Assembly: GCA_003449515.1 (NCBI GenBank)
Contig: DMHI01000207.1
Span: 1-14,291, forward strand
Length of the DNA stretch: 14,291 nucleotides
From: Lysobacteraceae bacterium
GTDB taxonomy: Bacteria > Pseudomonadota > Gammaproteobacteria > Xanthomonadales > Xanthomonadaceae
Direction: 5' to 3'
The first letter of the stretch is position 1. Every line of letters begins with the position of its first letter. The notes below the pieces were generated by a model. That model worked only from the letters and a program-made list of their open reading frames with translations, did not search any database and had not been told where the DNA came from. Made by a program: the position numbers and the translations under genes. Shown here piece by piece: positions 1 to 7,139 of this stretch.

Positions 1-734
1 CCTGGACGCGGCAGCGCATCGATCTCTGGTCGGCCGACGCCGTTGGACCGACGTCAGGGGCACCGATCCTCGACCTGCATTTCCTCGATGCCCAGAACGG
101 TTTCGCCATCGGTGCCTTCAGCCTGATGCTGCGCACCCGCGATGGCGGTGCCAGCTGGGAGACGGTCACGCTGCCGAAGCCGGAGCCGGATGCCCCGGTC
201 GAGGAAGACCGCGGCGATGGCCTCGATTGGACCTTCAGTGCCGACGACCTCGAACTCGACGGCGCGGTCGATCCGCACCTCAATGCCATCGCCTCGACCC
301 CCGACGGGGCGTTGTTCATCGCCGGCGAGCGCGGCGCGATGTTCCGCTCGCTCGATGGCGGCGAGCAGTGGGAGCGCCTCGACTTCCCCTACGACGGCTC
401 GATGTTCGGGCTGCTGACCTGGGGCCCCGGCCATGTGCTCGCCTACGGCCTGCGTGGGCATGCTTTCGAGAGCCTCGATGCCGGCGCCACCTGGTCGCAG
501 CTCGATACCGGCACCGAAGGGGCCTTGCAGGGCGGTGTCGCTCTGGAGCGGGGCGGTCTGGTGCTGGTCGGCAACGAGGGGCTTGTGCTGCGCCGCGACG
601 ACGCCGCCTCGGCGCTGCGTCGCGACATCCACCAGACCGAGCGCGGGGAGACCCCGATGCTCACCTCGGTCCTGCCGCTCGACGGCCGGCTGCTGCTGAT
701 TGGCGAAAAGGGAGTGGTCGGACATGACTTCTGA
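1..734 (+). CDS. Ycf48/BNR-repeat beta-propeller protein, 3' part
   Basis: This is the C-terminal 243 residues of a gene that begins before the window; the first full codon is at base 3 and the stop is TGA at 732-734. The protein is a series of propeller-like repeats with the BNR/Asp-box pattern: RTRDGGASWETV, then RSLDGGEQWERL, then ESLDAGATWSQL. Each is preceded by a glycine-rich strand such as FIAGERGAMF or LVLVGNEGLVL. This is the pattern of Ycf48-like (photosystem II stability factor-related) proteins, which in non-photosynthetic proteobacteria are thought to be periplasmic or secreted. Such genes commonly sit beside an RND exporter and DUF1302/DUF1329 genes, and the exporter is indeed next door, overlapping by 11 bases. 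An accessory envelope role for the exporter is inference; the substrate is unknown. The signal peptide, if any, lies outside the window. Confidence 0.8.
   Translation, partial: WTRQRIDLWSADAVGPTSGAPILDLHFLDAQNGFAIGAFSLMLRTRDGGASWETVTLPKPEPDAPVEEDRGDGLDWTFSADDLELDGAVDPHLNAIASTPDGALFIAGERGAMFRSLDGGEQWERLDFPYDGSMFGLLTWGPGHVLAYGLRGHAFESLDAGATWSQLDTGTEGALQGGVALERGGLVLVGNEGLVLRRDDAASALRRDIHQTERGETPMLTSVLPLDGRLLLIGEKGVVGHDF
706..714 (+). promoter_or_regulatory. Ribosome binding site deciding the RND exporter start
   Basis: The stretch AAAAGGGAG lies inside the end of the Ycf48-like gene, nine bases before ATG 724. It supports ATG 724 over the in-frame TTG at 700, which has no comparable site at the proper distance. 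Confidence 0.6.
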
Positions 735-3210
735 TCCGCGTCTCCCACAGGGAGTCTTCCACCGCAGCGCCGACCGCTTCGTGTTCGGCTTCCGGCCGGC
801 GATGCTGGTGCTGATCGCGCTGGTCACCGTGGCGATGGCCTTCTTCGCCAGCCAGCTCCGTGTCGATGCCGGATTCAAGAAGCAGATTCCGCTCGAACAC
901 GAGTACATGCAGACCTACCTCGACTACGAGCAGGAGTTCGGCGGTGCCAACCGCGTGCTCATCGCCGTGGTCGCGAAGGACGGCAACATCCTCAGCCAGC
1001 GCTTCATGCAGACGCTGGAGAAGGTGACGCGCGATGTGATGGCGATCGAGGAGACCGACGACGCCCGCGTGCGTTCGCTGTTCACCCCGAATGTGCGCTT
1101 TGTCGAGGTGGTCGAGGACGGCTTCGCTGGCGGCAACGTCATCCCCGACACCTTCACGCCCAACGTCGAGGGCTTCGTCGCCAACGAGGGCGACTTCGAG
1201 ACCATCCGCTCCAACATCGTCAAGGCCAATATCGTCGGCCGGCTGGTGGCGAAGGACTTCAGCGGCGCGATGGTCTGGGCCGAACTGGTACCGGAAACCG
1301 ACGACCGGCGCATCGACTACCAGCGCATCGCCGCCGACCTCGAGGCCATCCGGGCCGTCTACGAGGACGAGCACCACACCGTCCACATCATCGGATTCGC
1401 CAAGGTGGTGGGTGACATCGCCGACGGTGCGCGCTCGGTGGTGATGTTCTTCGGCGTCGCCGTGCTGATGACGCTGGTGCTGCTCACGGTGTACTCGGGC
1501 TCGATCAAGCTCGCTTTCATCGGCGTGGCCACGGCGCTGATCACGGTGGTCTGGACCATGGGCACGTTGCGTCTGGTGGGCTTCGGTATCGATCCGATGA
1601 ACATCCTGACGCCGTTCCTGGTGTTCGCCATCGGCGTCAGCCACGGCGTGCAGATGATCAACGGCTGGGTCAACGAGCGGCTGTTCGGCGGCGAGATCAT
1701 CGATGCCGCCAGTGCCGGGCAGGGCTTCGCGCCGCTCGACGCCGCGCGCCGGGCGTTCGCGAAACTGCTGGTTCCCGGCTCGGTGGCGCTGGCCTCGGAC
1801 GTGGCCGGCTTCCTCACCATCCTGCTGATCCCCATCCAGATCATCCGCGAACTGGCGATCACCGCCTCGATCGGCGTCGGCCTGGTCATCCTGACCAACC
1901 TCGTGCTGCTGCCGATCCTGCTTTCCTACGTCGACTACCGCGATGCGGCGCGCACCCGGGCGGCGAAGATCGCCAAGATCGACCGCTTCGACGGCCTCTG
2001 GCGTTCGTTCACCGCGCTGACGCGTCCGGGCCCGTCGCTGGCGATCATCGCGGTCGCGCTCGGCCTCGGCGTGTTCGGCTACATCGAGGGCCGCGGCCTG
2101 CAGGTGGGCGACAGCGAGGCCGGCGTGCCCGAGCTGCGGCCGGAGGCGCGTTTCAACCAGGATGCACGGCTGATCTCCGAACGCTTCGCACTGGGCGTCG
2201 ATGCCATCACCATCGTGGTCGAGGCGAGGCCCGATGCCTGCACCCTCAGCTATCCCACGATGGAGCTGATCGACCGCTTCTCGTGGCACCTGCAGAACGT
2301 CGAGGGCGTGCAGCAGGTGGTGTCGATGCCGACGGCCTCGAAGATCGTTACCGCCGGCTGGAACGAGGGCCTGCCGCGCTGGCGGGAGATCCCGCGCAAT
2401 CCCGACGACCTGCGCGTGGCCACCCAGGGTTTCGAGACCGACACCGGCCTGCTCAACGCCGACTGCTCGGCGATGGCGGTCACGGCCTTCCTCGCCGATC
2501 ACAAGGCCACCACGATCGATCGCGTCGTCGACGCGGTGAAGACCTTCCGCGAGGAGAACGACGCCTTCGCCGGTCCCGGTGTGAACCTGCGGCTGGTGCT
2601 GGCCGAGCAGCAGGCTGCCGCCGAGGCCGCCGGCGAGGAGTTCCAGAGCGACCAGGTCAACCTGCGTCTGGCCACCGGCAGCGCCGGCGTGATGGCCGCG
2701 GTCAACGACCGCGTGCGCGAGGCGCAGGTGCCGATGATGCTCTACGTCTACGCCGCGGTACTGCTGCTCTGCCTGCTCACCTACCGATCGGTCGGCGCCA
2801 CCTTGGCCATCGCGTTCCCGCTGGTGCTGGTGTCGCTGCTGGCCAACGCGTTGATGGCGCACCTCGGCATCGGGCTCAAGGTCAACACGCTGCCGGTGGC
2901 GGCGCTCGGTGTGGGCATCGGCGTCGATTACGCCATCTACATCTACAGCCGGATGCGCGAGTTCCTCGACCGTGGCCACTCGCTGGAGGATGCCTACTTC
3001 CGTGCGCTGAAGCTCACCGGCGCGGCGGTGCTGTTCACCGGCATCACCCTGGCCTTGGGCGTCTGCACCTGGATCTTCTCGGCGCTGAAGTTCCAGGCCG
3101 ACATGGGCGTGCTGCTGAGCTTCTTCTTCCTGATGAACATGCTCGGCGCCGTGCTGCTGCTGCCGGCGGTGCTGCGCTGGGTGCACCGCGACAAGCCGCG
3201 GACGGCCTGA
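724..3210 (+). CDS. RND superfamily exporter (MMPL-type permease)
   Basis: An 828-residue inner-membrane protein with the duplicated RND layout. One helix lies near residues 25-43, followed by a first periplasmic domain to about 235 and a five-helix bundle at about 238-402. A second half follows: helix at about 438-454, periplasmic domain to about 668, helices at about 670-820. The second half has the intramembrane acidic motif GIGVDYAIYIYSRMRE with Asp735, typical of proton-coupled RND transport. The matching place in the first half reads FAIGVSHGVQMIN (Ser306-His307), with no acidic residue. The length and single-polypeptide form fit the COG1033/MMPL exporter group, which moves lipids or other hydrophobic molecules, rather than the AcrB group, which is longer and paired with MFP and OMF genes. 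The start at 724 is chosen on its Shine-Dalgarno. Overlap with the Ycf48-like gene implies translational coupling. The substrate cannot be told. Confidence 0.88.
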   Translation: MTSDPRLPQGVFHRSADRFVFGFRPAMLVLIALVTVAMAFFASQLRVDAGFKKQIPLEHEYMQTYLDYEQEFGGANRVLIAVVAKDGNILSQRFMQTLEKVTRDVMAIEETDDARVRSLFTPNVRFVEVVEDGFAGGNVIPDTFTPNVEGFVANEGDFETIRSNIVKANIVGRLVAKDFSGAMVWAELVPETDDRRIDYQRIAADLEAIRAVYEDEHHTVHIIGFAKVVGDIADGARSVVMFFGVAVLMTLVLLTVYSGSIKLAFIGVATALITVVWTMGTLRLVGFGIDPMNILTPFLVFAIGVSHGVQMINGWVNERLFGGEIIDAASAGQGFAPLDAARRAFAKLLVPGSVALASDVAGFLTILLIPIQIIRELAITASIGVGLVILTNLVLLPILLSYVDYRDAARTRAAKIAKIDRFDGLWRSFTALTRPGPSLAIIAVALGLGVFGYIEGRGLQVGDSEAGVPELRPEARFNQDARLISERFALGVDAITIVVEARPDACTLSYPTMELIDRFSWHLQNVEGVQQVVSMPTASKIVTAGWNEGLPRWREIPRNPDDLRVATQGFETDTGLLNADCSAMAVTAFLADHKATTIDRVVDAVKTFREENDAFAGPGVNLRLVLAEQQAAAEAAGEEFQSDQVNLRLATGSAGVMAAVNDRVREAQVPMMLYVYAAVLLLCLLTYRSVGATLAIAFPLVLVSLLANALMAHLGIGLKVNTLPVAALGVGIGVDYAIYIYSRMREFLDRGHSLEDAYFRALKLTGAAVLFTGITLALGVCTWIFSALKFQADMGVLLSFFFLMNMLGAVLLLPAVLRWVHRDKPRTA

Positions 3211-3224
3211 CCGCCCGCGGAATC

Positions 3225-3259
3225 GACGACGAAGGGGCCGGCGCGGCCCCTTCGTCGTT
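3225..3259 (+). terminator. Strong hairpin terminator after the RND gene
   Basis: The arms 3226-3239 (ACGACGAAGGGGCC) and 3245-3258 (GGCCCCTTCGTCGT) are perfect complements of 14 bp around a GGCGC loop, 15 bases after the exporter stop. The T-run after it is poor, as is common in high-GC genomes. It lies between convergent genes and may stop transcription from both sides. Confidence 0.75.
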
Positions 3260-3262
3260 CCT

Positions 3263-3281
3263 GGCCTCCGGGCTGGAGGCC
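3263..3281 (-). terminator. Hairpin just after the EamA gene stop
   Basis: GGCCTCC (3263-3269) pairs with GGAGGCC (3275-3281) around a five-base loop. On the minus strand it starts one base after the transporter's stop codon. There is no clear T-run, so it is a probable terminator part or an mRNA 3'-end stabiliser. Confidence 0.4.
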
Positions 3282-3282
3282 C

Positions 3283-4173
3283 TCAGGCCGAACGACGTGC
3301 CGCGCGCTGCTTCTGCCAGCCGCGCAGGGCGATCACCAGCACGCCGCCCAGCACCATTGCGCCGCCGATCCACAGCTTCGGCCCGGGACGATCACCCCAG
3401 AACAGGATGCCGAGCGCCACCGCGAACAGCGGGGCGAGCAGCAGCCACGGCGTCACCTGCGCCACCGGGTGGCGCTGCACCAGCACGTAGTACAGCCCGT
3501 GACCGAGCAGCGACGACACCAGGGCGGAATAGGCCACACCGCTCCAGCCGATCCAGCTGCCGCCGGTGAGCGTCTCCGTCAGCGGCCCTTCGATGACGAA
3601 CGACAGCGCCAGCAGTGGCCCCACGCTGATCAGCGCCAGCCAGCCCTGCTGGCTCCACGGTGTCTGGCCCTGCAAGCCGCGCATCATCACTGTGGCGAGG
3701 GCCATGAAGCCCGCCGAGCACAGCATCAGCAGCAGCGAGGCCGGACGATCGAGCACCAGCGGGTCGAAGCCGAGCACCAGCACACCGCCGAAGCTCACTG
3801 CGATGGCGAGCCCGGTACGCCAGGCGAAGCGTTCGCCAAGCAGCCACCACGCCAGCAGGGCCGCCATCGGCACGTAGCTCTGCATCACGATGGCCACCGA
3901 GGACAGATCGCCGGCGAGTTTCAGCGCCCAGAAACTCAGGCCGAAATGCACCACCCCGAGCCCGATGCTGATGCCGAGCAGGCGCGGCCACTGGCCCGGT
4001 GCCGGCGCTTTCAGGAACGGCCACAGCAGCGCGGCGAGCAGGGCCATGCGCAGGCCGGTGAACAGCAGGGGCGGGAACTCCTGCAGCGCATAGGCGGAAG
4101 TGAGGAAATTGATCGCCCAGACAACGCAGACGATGAGCAGCAGCCCGATGTCGCGGGCGGGCAGCGCGTTCAA
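3283..4173 (-). CDS. EamA/DMT-family transporter
   Basis: A 296-residue, very hydrophobic protein with about ten membrane helices in two repeated five-helix EamA halves (about 8-135 and 150-285). This is the layout and length of drug/metabolite transporter (DMT) exporters of the inner membrane. Recognisable pieces are WAINFLTSAYAL in helix 1, YVPMAALLAWWLLGERF closing the first half, and TPWLLLAPLFAVALGILFWG in the second. The open frame continues upstream as an arginine-rich shadow of the next gene, so the start was placed at TTG 4173, which overlaps the TGA of the Mpo1-like gene and begins MNALPARDIGLLL right before helix 1. No good ribosome site precedes it, so expression probably depends on coupling. 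Family members export amino acids such as cysteine or act as permeases; the substrate here is unknown. Confidence 0.85.
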   Translation of the reverse strand: MNALPARDIGLLLIVCVVWAINFLTSAYALQEFPPLLFTGLRMALLAALLWPFLKAPAPGQWPRLLGISIGLGVVHFGLSFWALKLAGDLSSVAIVMQSYVPMAALLAWWLLGERFAWRTGLAIAVSFGGVLVLGFDPLVLDRPASLLLMLCSAGFMALATVMMRGLQGQTPWSQQGWLALISVGPLLALSFVIEGPLTETLTGGSWIGWSGVAYSALVSSLLGHGLYYVLVQRHPVAQVTPWLLLAPLFAVALGILFWGDRPGPKLWIGGAMVLGGVLVIALRGWQKQRAARRSA

Positions 4174-4634
4174 TAGGCGATGCCGAGGCGGCGGTAGAGC
4201 TTCGAGAGCGTCCACGCCGGGCCGACCAGCAGGTAGACGAGGTCGGCGAAGAAGCTGGGCCGCTTGCCTTCGATGTGATGGCCGATGAACTGCCCGACCC
4301 ACGCCGCGACGAACACGACCACGGCGGTGATCAGCAGCCCGCGCATGCCGATGGCGTTGGCGACGGCCCAGCAGAGCGCGCCGGCGACGACGAAGGCGAC
4401 GGCGGCGCCAAGACCCAGCGGCCGCGAGCCGCGGAAATACCACGCCGCGAGTGCCGCCATCGTCAGGCCAGCGAAGGCACCGGGCTGGAACCACGTCCCC
4501 GGCACCGGGATCGTCCAGATCATCGCGATGATCGACCAGAGGATGGCCGGCACGCAGACGAGGTGGATGGTCTGGTTGATGGCGTTCTCGTGGTCGCGGC
4601 TGTAGTTCTCGAGAAGCGTATGCAGTCGGCTCAT
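4170..4634 (-). CDS. Mpo1-like (DUF962) membrane protein, putative 2-hydroxy fatty acid dioxygenase
   Basis: A 154-residue membrane protein of the YGL010w/Mpo1 family. The signature is visible at both ends: N-terminal ENYSRDHENAINQTIHLVCVP (His15, Asn17, His24) and C-terminal WVGQFIGHHIEGKRPSF followed by DLVYLLVGPAW (His119, His120, Glu122, Lys124, Pro126). About four membrane helices lie between and around them. In yeast, Mpo1 is an iron-dependent dioxygenase that shortens 2-hydroxy fatty acids by one carbon in sphingolipid breakdown. Bacterial members are mostly uncharacterised, so the same chemistry is inferred from the retained histidines. The start ATG is supported by AGGAGA five bases upstream. 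The gene lies 46 bases after purC and its TGA overlaps the TTG of the EamA transporter. Confidence 0.85.
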   Translation of the reverse strand: MSRLHTLLENYSRDHENAINQTIHLVCVPAILWSIIAMIWTIPVPGTWFQPGAFAGLTMAALAAWYFRGSRPLGLGAAVAFVVAGALCWAVANAIGMRGLLITAVVVFVAAWVGQFIGHHIEGKRPSFFADLVYLLVGPAWTLSKLYRRLGIAY

Positions 4635-4639
4635 TGAAG

Positions 4640-4645
4640 TCTCCT
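4640..4645 (-). promoter_or_regulatory. Ribosome binding site of the Mpo1-like gene
   Basis: AGGAGA on the minus strand, five bases before ATG 4634. It is one of the few clear Shine-Dalgarno sites in the window and fixes this start. Confidence 0.75.
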
Positions 4646-4680
4646 GGCGACGCGATCCGGCCCCGGTGCAGCGGCCCGCG

Positions 4681-5589
4681 TCAGTCGATGGTGATTCCGG
4701 CGAGACGCTGCAGCGCCTCGGCGTACTTCGCTCGCGTCACCGCGATCACTTCCGGCGGCAGCGAGGGCCCCGGCGCGGTCCTGTTCCAGCCGAGCGCGTC
4801 GAGATGATCGCGCACGTACTGCTTGTCGTAGCTGGGTGGGCTGATGCCGACGGCGTAGGTGTCGACCGGCCAGAAACGCGAGGAATCCGGCGTCAGCATC
4901 TCGTCCATCACCACCAGCCTGCCGTCGGTATCGAGGCCGAATTCCAGCTTGGTGTCGGCAATGATGATCCCGCGCTCCGCCGCGAAGGCTGCCGCGAAGC
5001 GGTAGATCGCCAGCGTCGCGGCGCGGACTTTTTCCGCCAGCTCACCGCCGATCGCCGCGACAACCGCGTCGAAGCTCACGTTCTCGTCGTGGTCGCCGAC
5101 CGCGGCCTTGGTGCTCGGGGTGAAGATCGGTTCGGGCAATCGCTCGGCCTGGCGCAGCCCGCCGGGAAGCGCGACGCCACAGACCGTGCCGCTGCGCTGG
5201 TAGTCCTTCCAGCCGCTGCCGATCAGGTAGCCGCGGGCGATGGCCTCGACCGGCAGCGGTTTGAGCGCCTTCGTCACCACCGCGCGCCTCGCGTACAGCG
5301 CCGCATCGGTGCCCGGCGGCAGCACCGAGGCGACGTCGGTGCCGGTGAGGTGATTCGGCATCAGGTGCGCGGTGCGGCTGAACCAGAAGTTCGAGATCTG
5401 GCACAGCATCTCGCCCTTGCCGGGGATCGGGTCGGGGAGGACCACATCGAAGGCCGAGAGCCGGTCGCTGGCGACCATCAGCAGGCGCTTGCCGCCGTCC
5501 GCAGCGGGTGGCAGATCGTAGACATCGCGCACCTTGCCGCGATGGCGCAGTGGCAGGGCGAGGTTCGAGGTGTGCAGGGTGGTGGACAC
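4681..5589 (-). CDS. purC: Phosphoribosylaminoimidazole-succinocarboxamide synthase
   Basis: SAICAR synthase joins aspartate to CAIR using ATP in cytosolic purine synthesis. Family motifs are in order: RHRGKVRDVYDL (residues 15-26, ATP site), ASDRLSAFDVVLPDPIPGKG (40-59), VVTKALKPLPVEAIARGYLIGSGW (about 104-127), FTPSTKA then GDHDENVSF (156-173), GIIIADTKLEFG (207-218) and DEMLTPDSSRFW (229-240). At 302 residues it belongs to the longer ADE1-like form rather than the roughly 237-residue E. coli form. The start GTG 5589 (VSTTLHTSNL) was chosen because homology begins just after it; the frame upstream is low-complexity and the only nearby candidate starts are not ATG. No Shine-Dalgarno is evident. 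It is divergent from the cytochrome gene and is probably first in an operon with the Mpo1-like and EamA genes. Confidence 0.95.
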   Translation of the reverse strand: MSTTLHTSNLALPLRHRGKVRDVYDLPPAADGGKRLLMVASDRLSAFDVVLPDPIPGKGEMLCQISNFWFSRTAHLMPNHLTGTDVASVLPPGTDAALYARRAVVTKALKPLPVEAIARGYLIGSGWKDYQRSGTVCGVALPGGLRQAERLPEPIFTPSTKAAVGDHDENVSFDAVVAAIGGELAEKVRAATLAIYRFAAAFAAERGIIIADTKLEFGLDTDGRLVVMDEMLTPDSSRFWPVDTYAVGISPPSYDKQYVRDHLDALGWNRTAPGPSLPPEVIAVTRAKYAEALQRLAGITID

Positions 5590-5617
5590 GGGCGCGATGT
5601 GGCGGAGGCTGATGACG

Positions 5618-5623
5618 ATTGTA
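5618..5623 (-). promoter_or_regulatory. Candidate -10 box for purC
   Basis: TACAAT on the minus strand, 28 bases before GTG 5589, inside the 83-base divergent gap. No good -35 is seen at 16-18 bases, so this is a moderate candidate. Confidence 0.4.
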
Positions 5624-5658
5624 GCGGCAGCGACGACGTGGCCTTCCCGTCCGCGCGC

Positions 5659-5664
5659 TAGACT
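5659..5664 (+). promoter_or_regulatory. Candidate -10 box for a leaderless transcript of the cytochrome gene
   Basis: GCTAGACT, with the hexamer TAGACT ending eight bases before ATG 5673. A start site 6-8 bases downstream would fall at or just before the ATG, giving an mRNA with almost no leader. That agrees with the absence of a Shine-Dalgarno. The same GCTAGACT lies before the response regulator at 7140. Confidence 0.5.
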
Positions 5665-5672
5665 TCCCGTCC

Positions 5673-6038
5673 ATGAAAGCACTCGCCCTTGCCCTCGCCA
5701 TCGCTGGCGCCAGCCTTGGTCTTTCGGCGCTGGCCCAGACCAGCCCGCCGGCCGGTTCGCCACGCCTGCCGGCCGCCGCCGCGTCGCCGGCGCCCGAGCC
5801 GGCCCAACTGGGTCTGTGCGTGGCCTGCCACGGCAAGAACGGCGCGCCGCTGCAGCCCGGCACGCCGCACATCGGTGGCCAGAGCGAGGCCTACCTGATG
5901 CAGGCACTCCGTGCCTACCGCGACGGCAGCCGCCGCGCCGTGGCGATGAATGCGATCAGCAATGCGCTGCAGCCGCGCGATATCGAGGAGCTCGCGCGCT
6001 GGTATGCGGCACAGCCGGGTCCGGCCGCGAGGCGCTGA
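5673..6038 (+). CDS. Small secreted class I cytochrome c
   Basis: A 121-residue precursor. Residues 1-21 are a signal peptide with Ala-Leu-Ala before a likely cut at 21/22, followed by a Pro/Ala-rich linker to about residue 43. The haem-binding motif is CVACH (Cys49, Cys52, His53). The C-terminal half has the usual cytochrome c553/c4 pattern: PHIGGQSEAYLMQALRAYRDG, then Met92 in AVAMNAISNAL as probable sixth ligand, then DIEELARWYA. A single-haem electron carrier in the periplasm or on the membrane is expected; partners cannot be identified here. It lies one base before the J-domain gene and is driven by a probable leaderless promoter, so it is likely the first gene of a cytochrome, J-domain, rpe transcript. 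Confidence 0.88.
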   Translation: MKALALALAIAGASLGLSALAQTSPPAGSPRLPAAAASPAPEPAQLGLCVACHGKNGAPLQPGTPHIGGQSEAYLMQALRAYRDGSRRAVAMNAISNALQPRDIEELARWYAAQPGPAARR

Positions 6039-6039
6039 C

Positions 6040-6366
6040 ATGCGCTGGTACGGCACCGTGCTGGGGGTGATCGCGGGTTGGCTGCTGTTCCGCGGCCATC
6101 CGGGTGGCGCCGTCATCGGCGGCCTGATCGGTCTCGCCTTCGATCGCGGCTGGTTCCGGCGGAGTGGCCCCGATCCGTACATGGTGCTCAATGTGAACCC
6201 GAGTGCCGATGACGAAACCATCCGTCGCGCCTGGCAGCGGCTGGTCTCGCAGTACCACCCCGACAGGCTCGAGGGTGCTGCGCCTGAACTCAGGTCGCAG
6301 GCCGACAAAAGGCTGCGCGAAATCAACCGCGCCTACGACCTGATCCAGCAGCGCCGCCGTCGTTGA
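6040..6366 (+). CDS. Membrane-anchored J-domain protein, DjlA-like but without the TerB domain
   Basis: A 108-residue protein. Residues 1-35 are a short membrane anchor with glycine-zipper character (MRWYGTVLGVIAGWLLF, then GGAVIGGLIGLAFDRGW), much like the N-terminus of DjlA. Residues 45-104 form a J domain with the diagnostic HPD at 73-75 (LVSQYHPDRLEG) and the closing helix KRLREINRAYDLIQQ, again like the DjlA C-terminus. DjlA is about 270 residues with a central TerB-like domain; that part is absent here. J domains stimulate DnaK ATPase, so a role recruiting DnaK to the inner membrane is expected from the family. ATG 6040 was chosen over an open frame extending upstream because it starts one base after the cytochrome stop and directly at the anchor. 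rpe follows after nine bases. Confidence 0.85.
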   Translation: MRWYGTVLGVIAGWLLFRGHPGGAVIGGLIGLAFDRGWFRRSGPDPYMVLNVNPSADDETIRRAWQRLVSQYHPDRLEGAAPELRSQADKRLREINRAYDLIQQRRRR

Positions 6367-6375
6367 GACCCCGCC

Positions 6376-7050
6376 ATGTCGAACTGCGTCATCGCCCCCA
6401 GCATCCTCTCCGCGGATTTCGCCCGCTTGGGCGACGAGGTCAATGCCGTGCTGAAGGCCGGTGCCGACTGGGTGCACTTCGATGTGATGGACAACCACTA
6501 CGTGCCGAACCTCACCATCGGCCCGCTGGTCTGCGAGGCGCTGCGCAGGCACGGCATCACCGCGCCGATCGACGTGCACCTGATGGTGGAGCCGGTCGAC
6601 CGCATCGTCCCGGATTTCGCCAAGGCCGGCGCCTCGGTCATCAGCTTCCACCCGGAAGCCAGCCGCCATGTCGATCGCACGATCCAGCTGATCACGTCGC
6701 AGGGCTGCCAGGCCGGCCTGGTGCTGAACCCGGCCACGCCGATCGAGGTGCTCGACTACACGCTGGAGAACCTCGACCTGGTGCTGGTGATGAGCGTGAA
6801 CCCCGGCTTCGGCGGCCAGGGCTTCATCGAGTCATCGCTGCGCAAGATCGAGGCCATCCGCCGCCGCATCGATTCAAGCGGCAAGGCCATCCGTCTCGAA
6901 GTGGACGGCGGCGTCAAGGCCGACAACATCGGCCGCATCGCCGCCGCGGGTGCCAATACCTTCGTCGCCGGCTCGGCCATCTTCAATGCACCGGATTACG
7001 CCGCCGTCATCGCCAGGATGCGCGCCGAAGTGGCTGCCGCCGGCGGTTGA
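6376..7050 (+). CDS. rpe: Ribulose-phosphate 3-epimerase
   Basis: A 224-residue TIM-barrel enzyme interconverting ribulose 5-phosphate and xylulose 5-phosphate in the pentose phosphate pathway. The family signatures are complete: IAPSILSADFARLG (Ser9), WVHFDVMDNHYVPN (metal ligands His34, Asp36), DVHLMV (His68), VMSVNPGFGGQGF (138-150) and LEVDGGV (Asp177), then FVAGSAIF for the phosphate site. The length is normal. ATG 6376 lies nine bases after the J-domain gene without a clear Shine-Dalgarno, so reinitiation or coupling is likely. Placement of rpe upstream of trpE is common in proteobacteria. Confidence 0.97.
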   Translation: MSNCVIAPSILSADFARLGDEVNAVLKAGADWVHFDVMDNHYVPNLTIGPLVCEALRRHGITAPIDVHLMVEPVDRIVPDFAKAGASVISFHPEASRHVDRTIQLITSQGCQAGLVLNPATPIEVLDYTLENLDLVLVMSVNPGFGGQGFIESSLRKIEAIRRRIDSSGKAIRLEVDGGVKADNIGRIAAAGANTFVAGSAIFNAPDYAAVIARMRAEVAAAGG

Positions 7051-7139
7051 GCCGAAGCATCGGGGCGATCCGCAGACGGCGGATGGCGGACTGCGGGCAG
7101 GCCCTGCCGGCTGGCGATCCCGCGGCTAGACTGGCCGCC
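7051..7139 (+). promoter_or_regulatory. Intergenic control region with leaderless promoter for the response regulator
   Basis: This 89-base gap holds GCTAGACT, with -10 hexamer TAGACT at 7127-7132, seven bases before ATG 7140, so the transcript probably begins at or next to the start codon. Upstream are a short hairpin GGCAG/CTGCC (7096-7108), the complementary pair CCGCAG (7070-7075) and CTGCGG (7091-7096), and three degenerate 7-base repeats GGCGGAT, GGCGGAC, TGCGGGC (7078-7098). The repeats could be a regulator site; this is speculative. Confidence 0.45.

Noticed and set aside
661..3186. 841-codon open frame on the minus strand across the RND gene
   Set aside because: It is the antisense shadow of a high-GC gene: rich in His, Gln, Arg, Asp and without domain motifs, while the plus strand gives a clear RND protein.
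4174..4494. N-terminal extension of the EamA frame upstream of TTG 4173
   Set aside because: The extra residues are arginine-rich and overlap the Mpo1-like gene in another frame; the transporter family begins at the first helix right after 4173.
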